Shown: piece by piece, positions 17,359-25,969 of the stretch | How positions within the stretch are numbered: position 1 is the stretch's first letter | How the letters are laid out: every line of letters begins with the position of its first letter | Assembly: GCF_028561565.1 (NCBI RefSeq) | Contig: NZ_JAQQTE010000019.1 | Span: 144,586 to 208,585 of the forward strand | Length of the DNA: 64,000 nucleotides | Reading direction: 5' to 3' | Source: Gilvibacter sediminis | Lineage (GTDB): Bacteria > Bacteroidota > Bacteroidia > Flavobacteriales > Flavobacteriaceae | Program-made: the position numbers and the translations under genes | Notes under the pieces: generated by a model | The model's database searches: none | Told to the model about the DNA's origin: nothing | Seen by the model: the letters and a program-made list of their open reading frames with translations, nothing else

Positions 17359-18157
17359 GATATAAGGTGCTTTGCTGCTTGATAAAGCCGAGCAAACGGA
17401 TCTCGTTCTCCGGTTTTAAGTACCCCTCAGGGATACCCTGCTCTTGCACAAAGTAAATAAAGTCATCATAACGCAGTTGCGGAATGTCAAAGGAATCTTC
17501 AAAAAAGTAGACGTTGTAGCGCTGTCTCAGCACCGTTGCAACTTGTTCGTCAGACTGTAGATTATTGAGTTCCTGTTGCTGTCTTCGCTTCTTTCTGTCT
17601 TTGCCTATGAATTGCAAAATACCCAGTGGCGTAAACCCGTATTGCATCACATTTAAATTTGACACCTCTTCAGAAACCACATTGCGAATGCGGCTTTGTG
17701 AATCGTCTTTAAAGTCGTATTCAAATTCCATGGATTGATAGTCAAAGGTCAAGGCTGAGTCAAAATCATACACTTTTACACGGCCTATATCGACCTCAAC
17801 ATTTCCCGTAAGGTCATAGGGACGCACAATAACTTCCTCCAAAAGATTCACGTTTGGATTCAAATAGATCTTAATGCTTTTATTCTCAATGACCCCTTCA
17901 TCTATAATGACCGTAAAAGACTGAAACTGCAAAGCTGTTACGAGAATGCGATCATTGGTGGCCATTTTCAAAGTAAAGGTTCCATCCTTGGCGGTAATGG
18001 TTCCTTCTTGAGCGGAGCGGTTATAAATGCTGATTCCTTCCAGGTCTTCACCTATGGGAGCAGACAATTCTCCTTTAACAATGACCCGAGTAATCTCCTG
18101 GGCCGATACCGTCAAGGCACTAAAAACAAATAAGAATAATAGGTAGAAGTTTTGCAT
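17339..18157 (-). CDS. Carboxypeptidase-regulatory-like domain protein, periplasmic (paralog)
   Basis: A 272-residue secreted protein (signal MQNFYLLFLFVFSALTVSAQ) with the same plan as its neighbour: a regulatory-like beta-sandwich (VIVKGELSAPIGEDLEGISIYNRSAQEGTITAKDGTFTLKM, about 24-65), the linker NLLEEVIVRPYDLTGN, and a helical C-terminal half ending FIKQQSTLYLERIKD. The neighbour ends RSGVYLERLEESKN, so the C-terminal region is also paralogous. First gene of the pair; upstream lies a palindrome at 18180-18200 shared with pepE. Confidence 0.8.
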   Translation of the reverse strand: MQNFYLLFLFVFSALTVSAQEITRVIVKGELSAPIGEDLEGISIYNRSAQEGTITAKDGTFTLKMATNDRILVTALQFQSFTVIIDEGVIENKSIKIYLNPNVNLLEEVIVRPYDLTGNVEVDIGRVKVYDFDSALTFDYQSMEFEYDFKDDSQSRIRNVVSEEVSNLNVMQYGFTPLGILQFIGKDRKKRRQQQELNNLQSDEQVATVLRQRYNVYFFEDSFDIPQLRYDDFIYFVQEQGIPEGYLKPENEIRLLGFIKQQSTLYLERIKD

Positions 18158-18179
18158 ACTCTAAATTACGACACAAACT

Positions 18180-18200
18180 CTAATTTATCCCTTAAATTAG
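18180..18200. promoter_or_regulatory. Palindrome between divergent genes, possible operator
   Basis: CTAATTTA (18180-18187), a five-base spacer, then TAAATTAG (18193-18200): a perfect 8-bp inverted repeat centred in the 73-base divergent space between the envelope-protein pair and pepE. It looks like a dimeric regulator site or simply an AT-rich symmetrical promoter region. Confidence 0.35.
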
Positions 18201-18230
18201 TCGTCACATTATGTTAAATCCATTATAATT

Positions 18231-18938
18231 TTGCAAAATCTAATCTTGGCGAGTACCTCTACAGTGCACGGCCAAAGCTATCTGGAATACCTTAAACCCA
18301 CCCTGGAACGCTTTTTCTCTGGGGTTGAAGAGTTGCTTTTCATTCCCTATGCAAGGCCCGGCGGGATTACCCATGATGCCTATACCAATCACGCCTCACG
18401 GTTCTTTGAAACTTTAAAAATAAATGTCAAAGGGTTACACCAATTTGAGGATCCTAAAGCTGCGATAGCAGCAGCTCAAGGGATTTTCACAGGCGGCGGG
18501 AATACCTTTGTTTTAGTGAAGGCGCTGCATGAATTAGGGCTGATGGCAGCCTTGCGCGAGCAATTATTTATCGGAACTCCATATTTGGGTACCAGTGCTG
18601 GCAGCAATATCTGCGGAATCAATATGCAGACCACGAATGACATGCCTATTGCCTATCCACCTTCATTCAAAACTTTGGGAATGATACCCTGCAATATCAA
18701 TCCGCACTATTTGGACCCGATTGCAGGAAGTACTCACATGGGAGAAACCCGAGAAACACGCATTAACGAATTTCACAGTCAGGTCAATATTCCCGTGATC
18801 GGCTTGAGAGAAGGAAGCTGGCTGGAAGTTCATGGCAAAGCGATTAGCCTTAAAGGGGCCCATACCGCGCGCTTGTTTAGGCAAGGACAACAACCGACAG
18901 AACTGGAAACAAATACGCAGATAACCTCCTACTTTTGA
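18231..18938 (+). CDS. pepE: Dipeptidase E (alpha-aspartyl dipeptidase)
   Basis: Serine peptidase of family S51 that hydrolyses Asp-X dipeptides in the cytoplasm. The nucleophile is S122 in GTSAGSN; GIFTGGGNTF and NINPHYLDP are typical, and the length of 235 matches the family (about 230). The start is TTG at 18231, required because the family N terminus (NLILASTSTVHG) begins immediately; no ATG or GTG lies upstream in frame. A TAATTTTG (18226-18233) overlaps this start codon. Confidence 0.9.
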   Translation: MQNLILASTSTVHGQSYLEYLKPTLERFFSGVEELLFIPYARPGGITHDAYTNHASRFFETLKINVKGLHQFEDPKAAIAAAQGIFTGGGNTFVLVKALHELGLMAALREQLFIGTPYLGTSAGSNICGINMQTTNDMPIAYPPSFKTLGMIPCNINPHYLDPIAGSTHMGETRETRINEFHSQVNIPVIGLREGSWLEVHGKAISLKGAHTARLFRQGQQPTELETNTQITSYF

Positions 18939-18958
18939 CATTTGTGTAACTTAGCTAT

Positions 18959-19477
18959 ATGAAGGTCATCCTAGACACAGAAAGAACCTATTTACGCGAA
19001 TTTTTGCTTAAAGATGCCGAGGCATTCTACAGCTTGAATTTGGACCCTGAAGTGATTCGCTATACCGGTGATGCTCCTTTTTCAAGTATCGCGGAGGCGG
19101 AAGCATTCATCAAAGCCTACGACCAATACGAGACTAACGGCTATGGCCGTTGGGCAGTTTGTTTGAAAGACACTGATGCCTTTATTGGTTTCTGTGGATT
19201 GAAATATCATCCTGATGAGGCCCTGACCGAAGTCGGCTTTAGGTTCTATCGCAAGTATTGGAATCAAGGTTTTGCTACAGAGACAGCAAAAGCCTGCATT
19301 GAATTCGGATTTAATGAATTTGAATTACCTGCGATTTACGCCCATGCAGATCGTGAAAATTTAGGATCCATCCGCGTTTTAGAAAAATGTGGCCTGAGCT
19401 TTGTAAAGCCAATTGAGTACGACGGTCAATTGGCCAATTTATACTGTTTGAAACGCGAAGACCATGAAACGAATTGA
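18959..19477 (+). CDS. GNAT-family N-acetyltransferase (RimJ/RimL type)
   Basis: A 172-residue acetyl-CoA-dependent acetyltransferase. N-terminal TERTYLREFLLKDAEAFYSLNLDPEVIRY, the acetyl-CoA loop region FYRKYWNQGFATETAKACIEFGF (about 96-118), and the terminal ENLGSIRVLEKCGLSFV are the RimL-like (Acetyltransf_3) pattern. The substrate may be a ribosomal protein terminus or a small molecule. It overlaps the M15 peptidase gene by 14 bases. Confidence 0.9.
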   Translation: MKVILDTERTYLREFLLKDAEAFYSLNLDPEVIRYTGDAPFSSIAEAEAFIKAYDQYETNGYGRWAVCLKDTDAFIGFCGLKYHPDEALTEVGFRFYRKYWNQGFATETAKACIEFGFNEFELPAIYAHADRENLGSIRVLEKCGLSFVKPIEYDGQLANLYCLKREDHETN

Positions 19478-20210
19478 TTTTATAAAAACTACAGCTTTAG
19501 CTACTGCAGGCCTACCGCTATTGAGCAGTTTTAAACTAAAAATGGAACAAGAAGGAATTCCCAAAGCCTTACTGATGGGCTATAACAATGACCGTTTAGT
19601 GGGAGATGGCTTTCAATTGGAGCGCACAACTATGCAGGCCTTCCAAGACCTAAAACAAGCAGCCGTGGCTGATGGAATTACTATTGAAGTGGCCTCCGCC
19701 TTCAGATCCTATGACAGGCAATTAGCCATTTGGTCAGGGAAATACAAACGATTCACCCAAAGCGGATTGACCCCAATTGCAGCTATGGAAAAGATCATTG
19801 AGTACTCCACGATTCCAGGAACTTCCCGTCATCATTGGGGCACCGATATGGACTTGATAGACGGAGGTGCTTCTCCAAGACCCTCGAGTGTCTTGGAAGC
19901 CAAACACTTTCACGGAAAAGGACCTTTCTGCAAATTCAAAGAATGGATGAACGCCCATGCAGAATCCTATGGTTTTCATGAAGTCTATACCAATAACGCC
20001 CAACGCAAAGGATTTAAATACGAACCGTGGCATTTTAGCTACAAACCGGTTTCACAAAAGTACTTGGAAGCTTATTTAAAGCTCGATATCAAGTCTGAAT
20101 TGGAACGCTTAGAAATTCCTGGGGCTGAGCACATGAACCTGCAGTTCATCGAAAAATACCTGCAAGACAACATTGCAGACATAAATCCCGATTTGCTTCC
20201 TGCCCGCTAG
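19464..20210 (+). CDS. M15-family D-alanyl-D-alanine carboxypeptidase
   Basis: A 248-residue zinc peptidase of the VanY/DdpY group that trims peptidoglycan stem peptides. Motifs: ASAFRSYDRQ, the zinc-binding SRHHWGTDMDL, and EPWHFSY with the third ligand. The N terminus KRIDFIKTTALATAGLPLLSS resembles a Tat signal with KR in place of RR, typical of Bacteroidota redox-pathway-like exports; Sec export is also possible. It starts within the end of the GNAT gene (14 bases shared), so translation is coupled. Confidence 0.88.
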   Translation: MKRIDFIKTTALATAGLPLLSSFKLKMEQEGIPKALLMGYNNDRLVGDGFQLERTTMQAFQDLKQAAVADGITIEVASAFRSYDRQLAIWSGKYKRFTQSGLTPIAAMEKIIEYSTIPGTSRHHWGTDMDLIDGGASPRPSSVLEAKHFHGKGPFCKFKEWMNAHAESYGFHEVYTNNAQRKGFKYEPWHFSYKPVSQKYLEAYLKLDIKSELERLEIPGAEHMNLQFIEKYLQDNIADINPDLLPAR

Positions 20211-20251
20211 CACTTATTTTTTTGTACTTTGAAGGCTACAAAAAATAAGTG
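20211..20251. promoter_or_regulatory. Long AT-rich inverted repeat just before the M48 start
   Basis: CACTTATTTTTTTGTA (20211-20226) and TACAAAAAATAAGTG (20237-20251) are complementary over 15 bases with one extra T. It begins right after the M15 stop codon and ends two bases before the M48 ATG. It may be a weak terminator, or an RNA hairpin covering the translation start. Confidence 0.55.
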
Positions 20252-20253
20252 TC

Positions 20254-21042
20254 ATGTTACGAAGAGGAGGAAGTTGGAAGATCAGAATACTGTTTGGTTT
20301 GGCCATAGTAGCTTTTGCTTACTTCAACCGATGCAGTAATACCGTTGTCAATCCTTATACGCAAAGAGAACAGGTCATCAATATGGATTCGGATCAGGAA
20401 ATTGCTATTGGGCTCCAAGCCATGCCGCAGCTCAAGCAACAACACGGCGGTGATTTCCCAAATCAGGACCTGCAGAACTTTGTGGACCGGGTGGGGATGA
20501 AATTGGTCAACAACAGTATTGCTAAAGACACTCCTTACCAATACGAGTTCCATTTGCTAGCTGATGACAAAACCATAAATGCCTTTGCGCTTCCGGGTGG
20601 ACAGATCTTCATCACCTATGCCCTTCTGGCTAAATTAGACAGCGAAGACCAATTGGCTGGAGTGCTCGGTCACGAGATCGGGCATGTGATCGGGAGGCAT
20701 TCTGCAGAACGCATAGCCGAAACTGAATTTTGGCAGACGGTGTCTCAAGGAGCTTCTGTCGGTGCAGATGCAGGCGGACTGGTTGCTGGTATTGGTCAAA
20801 ATGTACTTTTGGGCAATGGCCGTGATGATGAATTAGAGAGTGACGAGTTGGGCGTCCTCTTCATGATCCAATCAGGATACGACCCCGAGGAGATGATCGG
20901 CGTAATGCAAGTGCTTAAAGAAGCCGCAGGGCCTAATCGAACTCCAGAATTCCAAAGCACACACCCAGATCCCGACAATCGGATGGAAAAAATCCGTGCT
21001 GCCATTGAAAAGTATAAAGATCAAGGCGTAGGTGTTAATTAA
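20254..21042 (+). CDS. M48-family metallopeptidase, membrane-anchored
   Basis: A 262-residue zinc peptidase of the Ste24/BepA-like M48 group. One N-terminal hydrophobic segment (about 12-24, with FNRC suggesting a possible lipoprotein site at C27) tethers it to the envelope. Zinc motif H140-E141-x-x-H144 and third ligand E193 in DELESDELG are present; QLAGVLGHEIGHVIGRHSAERI is canonical. The role is likely periplasmic quality control of outer-membrane proteins. It contains no multi-helix membrane domain as in HtpX, and ends with the usual STHPDPDNR. Confidence 0.9.
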   Translation: MLRRGGSWKIRILFGLAIVAFAYFNRCSNTVVNPYTQREQVINMDSDQEIAIGLQAMPQLKQQHGGDFPNQDLQNFVDRVGMKLVNNSIAKDTPYQYEFHLLADDKTINAFALPGGQIFITYALLAKLDSEDQLAGVLGHEIGHVIGRHSAERIAETEFWQTVSQGASVGADAGGLVAGIGQNVLLGNGRDDELESDELGVLFMIQSGYDPEEMIGVMQVLKEAAGPNRTPEFQSTHPDPDNRMEKIRAAIEKYKDQGVGVN

Positions 21043-21069
21043 GACCTGTTAATTGTCGATGATTTACTG

Positions 21070-21077
21070 TAATTTTG
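21070..21077 (+). promoter_or_regulatory. -7 box for gpmI
   Basis: TAATTTTG, exact consensus match, 16 bases before the gpmI ATG; TTG at 21053-21055 is only 14 bases upstream, shorter than usual. Confidence 0.45.
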
Positions 21078-21093
21078 CAGCAAAACATCGCCC

Positions 21094-22611
21094 ATGAGCA
21101 AGCAGGTTTTATTAATGATCCTTGACGGTTGGGGTATGACTCAAAACCCCGATGTTTCTGCCATTGCGCAGGCCAATACTCCTTTTGTAGATAGTCTTGC
21201 AGACCAATACCCTAGTGCACAATTACGCACTGACGGTATGCACGTAGGTTTGCCTGAAGGTCAAATGGGGAATTCAGAGGTAGGCCATATGAACTTGGGT
21301 GCAGGGCGTATTGTGTACCAAGACCTGGCCAAGATCAATAAAGCAGTTGCAGAAGGTACTTTAGCTAAAGAACCCGTTCTGCAAGAAGCGCTTCAATATG
21401 CCAGAGATGAAGACAAAGCGGTTCACCTCTTAGGATTGGTTTCTGATGGTGGCGTACATTCCCACATTGAGCATATTAAAGGATTATTGGATGTAGCTGC
21501 CGATGCAGGCTTGTCTAAAGTATTTGTTCACGCCTTTACAGACGGTCGCGATGTAGACCCTAAAAGCGGAAAAGAATTTTTGGTAGACCTCAAAAAACAC
21601 CTTAAAGAATCTACTGGGGAACTGGCCTCTGTTATTGGACGTTATTATGCCATGGACCGCGACACCCGTTGGGAGCGCGTCAAAAAGGCTTATGACCTGC
21701 TCGTACACGGCAAAGGGAAAACTAGCACCAATATTGCTGCCAGTATGGATGAAAGCTATGCGGCAGACATTACCGATGAGTTTGTCGAGCCTATTTGCAT
21801 GACCAAAAATGGGGCGCCTGTTGCAACCATTAAAGAAGGTGATGTGGTTTTGTTCTTCAACTTTAGGACCGACCGCGGACGTCAATTAACTCAGGCTCTG
21901 AGTCAACAAGCTTTCCCCGAATACGATATGGAACCCATTCAGCTCCATTACGTGACTATGACCAATTACGACGACAGCTTTATGGGTGTCCGAGTGATTT
22001 ACGATAAAGAGAACTTGAGCGACACCTTGGGTGAGGTTTTAGAAAAAGCAGGAAAAACTCAGATCCGCATAGCAGAGACCGAAAAGTATCCACACGTGAC
22101 CTTTTTCTTCTCTGGTGGACAAGAAGAACCATTTAAGGGAGAAAAACGCATTCTTTGTCCTTCTCCTAAAGTAGCCACTTATGATCTTCAACCAGAGATG
22201 AGCGCTTGCGAGATTCGCGATAAGATCATTCCAGAGATTCAAAATAAAACAGCAGACTTTATCTGTTTGAATTTTGCCAACCCGGATATGGTGGGTCATA
22301 CCGGCGTTTTTGCCGCAGCTATTGAGGCTTGTGAAGTAGTGGATAATTGTACCCAAGCTATTGCGGAAGCTGCTCTAGCTGCAGATTACGACATCTTGAT
22401 CATTGCAGATCACGGAAACAGTGAAACCATGATCAATCCTGACGGAAGCCCTAACACGGCACATACCACCAACCCTGTACCTTTATACTGGGTGACCAAC
22501 CAACCCGCGAGTATCGCTGATGGGATTTTGGCAGATGTTGCACCGACAATTCTCGCCTTGATGGGCGTATCCATTCCACAAGCCATGTCTGGCGATATCT
22601 TAACCCATTAA
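21094..22611 (+). CDS. gpmI: 2,3-Bisphosphoglycerate-independent phosphoglycerate mutase
   Basis: Interconverts 3- and 2-phosphoglycerate in glycolysis using two manganese ions. It is an alkaline-phosphatase-fold enzyme of normal length (505). The phosphoserine site is in GQMGNSEVGHMNLGAGR, DGRDVDPKSG and YYAMDRDTRWERV follow in the phosphotransferase domain, and the metal ligands NPDMVGHTG and IADHGN are at the C-terminal end. First gene of a four-gene run with the HAD phosphatase, map and a methyltransferase, spaced 1-3 bases. Confidence 0.98.
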   Translation: MSKQVLLMILDGWGMTQNPDVSAIAQANTPFVDSLADQYPSAQLRTDGMHVGLPEGQMGNSEVGHMNLGAGRIVYQDLAKINKAVAEGTLAKEPVLQEALQYARDEDKAVHLLGLVSDGGVHSHIEHIKGLLDVAADAGLSKVFVHAFTDGRDVDPKSGKEFLVDLKKHLKESTGELASVIGRYYAMDRDTRWERVKKAYDLLVHGKGKTSTNIAASMDESYAADITDEFVEPICMTKNGAPVATIKEGDVVLFFNFRTDRGRQLTQALSQQAFPEYDMEPIQLHYVTMTNYDDSFMGVRVIYDKENLSDTLGEVLEKAGKTQIRIAETEKYPHVTFFFSGGQEEPFKGEKRILCPSPKVATYDLQPEMSACEIRDKIIPEIQNKTADFICLNFANPDMVGHTGVFAAAIEACEVVDNCTQAIAEAALAADYDILIIADHGNSETMINPDGSPNTAHTTNPVPLYWVTNQPASIADGILADVAPTILALMGVSIPQAMSGDILTH

Positions 22612-22614
22612 GCT

Positions 22615-23016
22615 TTGGAAGAGACTCGAAAAATAGCAGTAGACTTTGATGGAACCATTGTAGAGAATGCCTATCCTCGCATTGGAAAACCCATGCTATT
22701 TGCTTTTGACACCATGAAAAAACTCCAGCAAAAGGGGTTTAGACTCATTCTTTGGACCTACCGTCATGGTAAATCTTTAGAGGAAGCCGTGGAATTCTGT
22801 AAAGCCAATGGTGTAGAGTTTTATGCGGTGAATCAGAGTTTTCCAGAAGAAGAATTCACCCAAGATGTGAGCCGGAAGATCAATGCCGACCTCTTTATAG
22901 ACGACCGTAATATTGGTGGTATGTGGGACTGGGGGCTGATCTATCAAGAATTGATTGGTGAACAAGCGCCAACACCGAGAAAAAAGAAATCTTTATTCGC
23001 CTTTTTAAAAAAATAG
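22615..23016 (+). CDS. BT0820-type HAD-family hydrolase
   Basis: A 133-residue small HAD phosphatase. Motif I is VDFDGTIVEN with the aspartate nucleophile, motif II the threonine in ILWTYRHG, and motif IV ADLFIDDRNIGG. This corresponds to the capless Bacteroides BT0820-like group, whose substrate is unknown; related proteins are annotated as hydroxymethylpyrimidine pyrophosphatase-like. The start is TTG at 22615, three bases after the gpmI stop; the next ATG would remove the nucleophile. A basic tail (PRKKKS) ends the protein. Confidence 0.85.
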   Translation: MEETRKIAVDFDGTIVENAYPRIGKPMLFAFDTMKKLQQKGFRLILWTYRHGKSLEEAVEFCKANGVEFYAVNQSFPEEEFTQDVSRKINADLFIDDRNIGGMWDWGLIYQELIGEQAPTPRKKKSLFAFLKK

Positions 23017-23017
23017 T

Positions 23018-23836
23018 ATGATCATCCCAAAGACCGCCGAAGAAATAGAACTCATGCGTGAAAGCGCCTTGATCGTATCCAAAACCTTAGGGATGCTCGC
23101 TGCAGAGGTAAAACCCGGAGTGACCAGTTTACACTTGGATAAGTTGGCAGAAGAATTTATTCGAGATCACGATGCCATCCCAGGGTTCCTAGGGCTCTAC
23201 GATTTTCCGAACACCCTTTGCATGAGCCCAAACGCTCAAGTAGTTCATGGAATCCCCAACGATACGCCTTATGAAGAAGGAGACATCATTTCCATAGATT
23301 GTGGCGCTATTAAAAATGGATTTTATGGAGACCACGCTTACACTTTTGCTGTGGGTGAGATCGCGCCAGAAGTGGAGCAACTACTAAAGGTCACCAAAGA
23401 ATCATTATACGTTGGTATTGCTCAGTTTAAAAAAGGCAACCGCACCGGTGACGTGGGTTATGCCATCCAACAACACTGCGAACAGCACGGTTACGGAGTG
23501 GTTCGTGAATTGGTGGGACACGGTTTGGGTAGAACCATGCATGAAGACCCAGAAATGCCAAACTACGGCCGTAGAGGTCGCGGTAAGAAATTCGTTGAAG
23601 GCATGACTGTTGCGATTGAGCCGATGATCAACTTGGGCACGCATCGTATTGAGCAACTCAAGGACGGCTGGACCATTTTAACTCGAGACCGTAAACCCAG
23701 CGCTCACTTTGAGCACAATGTTGCTTTAGTGGATGGAAAACCAGAACTACTCTCCACCTTTGGTTATATTTATCAAGCTTTGGATATTGAAAGTGATGAA
23801 GAAACTCCTTTTCGTGCAGAAGCCTTGGTGCTCTAA
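23018..23836 (+). CDS. map: Methionine aminopeptidase, type I
   Basis: Removes the initiator methionine from nascent proteins. Metal ligands are visible: the two aspartates of ISIDCGAIKNGFYGDHAYTF, the histidine of GHGLGRTMHEDPEMPNYG, and the glutamates in VAIEPMINLG and HFEHNVALV. Length 272 is near the standard 250-265; there is no N-terminal zinc-finger extension. One base separates it from the HAD gene and three from the methyltransferase ATG. Confidence 0.97.
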   Translation: MIIPKTAEEIELMRESALIVSKTLGMLAAEVKPGVTSLHLDKLAEEFIRDHDAIPGFLGLYDFPNTLCMSPNAQVVHGIPNDTPYEEGDIISIDCGAIKNGFYGDHAYTFAVGEIAPEVEQLLKVTKESLYVGIAQFKKGNRTGDVGYAIQQHCEQHGYGVVRELVGHGLGRTMHEDPEMPNYGRRGRGKKFVEGMTVAIEPMINLGTHRIEQLKDGWTILTRDRKPSAHFEHNVALVDGKPELLSTFGYIYQALDIESDEETPFRAEALVL

Positions 23837-23839
23837 TTG

Positions 23840-24613
23840 ATGAAAGCCCTATTTAAATTTTTTCTGAATCTTTTTCCCAGACCACTGCTGATACGGTTGA
23901 GCTATGTGGTACGGCCGATCTTTGCTTTTTTTATGCGAGGCGATCGGTATGTTGATCCTATAGATGGCCGCGGATTTAGAAGCTTTTTGGCTTATGGTTA
24001 TGCTAAGACCCGCGAGAATGTTTTATCGCCTAGTACACTCTCCCTAGAAAGACACCGCTTATTGTGGTTGTTTTTAAAGAACGAAACCGACTTCTTCAGC
24101 AAACCGCAAAAGTTGCTGCACTTTGCTCCAGAGCAAGCTTTTTATAAGCGATTTAAAAAGATGCAGCATTTGGATTATGTGACTACTGATCTGAATTCTC
24201 CGATTGCCGATGTCAAAGCTGATATCTGTGATTTACCCTTTAAAGACAACAGTTTTGATGTAATTCTGTGCAATCACGTTTTGGAACACATCCCGGATGA
24301 TGCAAAGGCCATGCAAGAACTCTATCGCGTAATGCGCCCCGGAGGTTGGGGTATTTTTCAGATTCCTCAGGATTTAAACCGCGAGGAGACCTTTGAAGAT
24401 CCAACGATCACAGACAAAGAAGAGCGCACTAGAATCTTTGGTCAATACGACCATGTGCGCGTTTACGGTCGGGATTATTTTGACAAACTTGCGGCGGTAG
24501 GCTTTGAAGTCGATGCAGTGGATTACACCAAGACCATCGGACAGGAATTATCGGATAAATATCGTCTGGCTTGGGGAGAGCTTATCCCCTATTGCAAAAA
24601 GCCGCTGAATTAG
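23840..24613 (+). CDS. Class I SAM-dependent methyltransferase
   Basis: A 257-residue methyltransferase with a short hydrophobic N-terminal segment and a Methyltransf_11-type core: VTTDLNSPIADVKADICDLPFKDNSFDVILCNHVLEHIPDD is motif II/III, and AMQELYRVMRPGGWGIFQIPQ follows. The usual glycine-rich motif I is weak (LLHFAPEQAFYKRFKK), as in a subgroup seen in Bacteroidota next to map. Substrate unknown. TTG at 23837 directly precedes the ATG; the ATG is preferred. The gene overlaps the apbE stop by four bases tail-to-tail. Confidence 0.85.
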   Translation: MKALFKFFLNLFPRPLLIRLSYVVRPIFAFFMRGDRYVDPIDGRGFRSFLAYGYAKTRENVLSPSTLSLERHRLLWLFLKNETDFFSKPQKLLHFAPEQAFYKRFKKMQHLDYVTTDLNSPIADVKADICDLPFKDNSFDVILCNHVLEHIPDDAKAMQELYRVMRPGGWGIFQIPQDLNREETFEDPTITDKEERTRIFGQYDHVRVYGRDYFDKLAAVGFEVDAVDYTKTIGQELSDKYRLAWGELIPYCKKPLN

Positions 24614-25632
24614 TCTTTGAGCAAGGGTTCAAATCCGGCAGTAAAGAAAACCGCAGTAGAATCTGCAACCGCATAGGTCAAATAAGCCTCAACTCCATCT
24701 AATTTTTCTAAGAGCGCCTTAGACTTTTCCAACCCAAGAGCCATAAAGGTGGTCGCATAAGCGTCTGCAGCCGCACAGGTGCTCGCCAAAACAGTAGCAC
24801 TGGTTACATCACTGGTCTCTGCGGAACCTGTCAGCGGATTTAACGTATGAACATAGCGCTTTCCACTAGCGGGATCAACCCGAAACTTTCGATAGTTTCC
24901 GGAGGCTGCCATGGCTATATTTTCAAGTCTCACGGCTGCCTGTAAGCCGCGCGTTTGGAAGTTCGTATCAACCGCTTCTATTCCGGCGACCCATTGGGCT
25001 TGTTTTTCCAAATTCATCCCTGAGGCATACACCTCACCGCCTAACTCTATGATATAATCGGTCAAGCCTTGATTGGACATATAGTTGGCAATTCGATCAA
25101 TACCATAGCCTTTTGCAATGGCGTTGAAATCAAAGTAGATCTGCGGATAGGCTTTGGTGATGGTACCGTCTTTATTCAGCTTGACCTTATCAAAACCGAC
25201 GTAAGTCATTAAAGAATCTAAGGTGGTGCTATCAATTACTGCCAAAGGTTTTTCATCGCCAAAACCGTAAGCGTTTCTGAGCACCCCTATGGTTGGATCA
25301 AAATACCCTGCTGATTCCTTGTGGATGCGTTGCGCCAAGGTATAGACATCTTGAAACATGGCATCGGTAACTTGAGTAGAATCCCCCCGGTTTATGCGGG
25401 TGATGTCACTGTCCTCCCAATAAGTACTCATCGATTGGTTCACAGCGTTGATCACAGAATCTACCCCCACACTTAAATCCAGTTTACTGGTGTGAAAATA
25501 TTTAATGGAAAAGGTGGTCCCAAAAGCACCGCCTTGTAAGGTATGTAATTGTGGTGTTCCTTCCTGGCAGCCGATCAATGTCAGCCCCAAAAAGAATGCG
25601 AATAACGGCTTAAATAATTTCTTGAAGACCAT
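24610..25632 (-). CDS. apbE: FAD:protein FMN transferase, lipoprotein
   Basis: Attaches FMN through a phosphoester bond to threonine or serine of target proteins, in Bacteroidota especially NqrB, NqrC and RnfG/D. A lipoprotein signal ends in LIGC; the body has GTFFNY-family equivalents GAFGTTFSIKYF, DFNAIAKGYGIDRIANYM, ELGGEVYASG and the metal-binding SDVTSATVLASTCAAADAYATTFMALG. The start is placed at 25632 (MVFKKLFKPLF) because the eight codons upstream do not belong to a signal peptide. It overlaps the preceding small gene by 23 bases. The obvious substrates are encoded at 43048-45011. Confidence 0.93.
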   Translation of the reverse strand: MVFKKLFKPLFAFFLGLTLIGCQEGTPQLHTLQGGAFGTTFSIKYFHTSKLDLSVGVDSVINAVNQSMSTYWEDSDITRINRGDSTQVTDAMFQDVYTLAQRIHKESAGYFDPTIGVLRNAYGFGDEKPLAVIDSTTLDSLMTYVGFDKVKLNKDGTITKAYPQIYFDFNAIAKGYGIDRIANYMSNQGLTDYIIELGGEVYASGMNLEKQAQWVAGIEAVDTNFQTRGLQAAVRLENIAMAASGNYRKFRVDPASGKRYVHTLNPLTGSAETSDVTSATVLASTCAAADAYATTFMALGLEKSKALLEKLDGVEAYLTYAVADSTAVFFTAGFEPLLKD

Positions 25633-25969
25633 GATAGACCATTGTATAAGATTCATCTTTTATCGGTGGCTTGGCGTAGTCACTTCCGTGTCCTAGGCCC
25701 ACACCAGCGTAATAGGTTTTTGCGTTGAATTTATCCGCGTGCTGCTTAATGGTTTGCATAAACACCGGGTCATAGACCTTAGCATCTTGCGGATAGGCAA
25801 TGGCGCGTACAATCACAAAATGAAGGTCTTTATTTTTGAGCGCCACAAATTGTGGATCCTTTTTGAGTTTAGAATTCACTCCTAAAAACTCATAGCCTTG
25901 CTCTTCCAGATCCTTACCCACGATATTCATGGCCAGATTGTGAAGTTCCTGTGGTGATAATGGGGTCAT
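25610..25969 (-). CDS. Small conserved protein in the apbE operon, unknown function
   Basis: A 119-residue soluble protein with an alpha/beta pattern (LHNLAMNIVGKDLEEQGYEFLGVNSKL, LHFVIVRAIAYP, AKTYYAGVGLGHGSDY, YTMVYHGLQEI). It has no signal, membrane segment, or cysteine, so it is not an iron-sulfur or flavin subunit of the sodium pump. It sits directly between the DUF4846 gene (its ATG adjoins the upstream stop) and apbE (overlap), arguing for coupled translation and a link to flavinylation or to the pump's maturation. Confidence 0.75.
   Translation of the reverse strand: MTPLSPQELHNLAMNIVGKDLEEQGYEFLGVNSKLKKDPQFVALKNKDLHFVIVRAIAYPQDAKVYDPVFMQTIKQHADKFNAKTYYAGVGLGHGSDYAKPPIKDESYTMVYHGLQEII

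Noticed and set aside
25610-25969. Small protein as a subunit F of the sodium pump
   Set aside because: It has no cysteine, flavin or NADH motif; the true nqrF is at 40333-41640.
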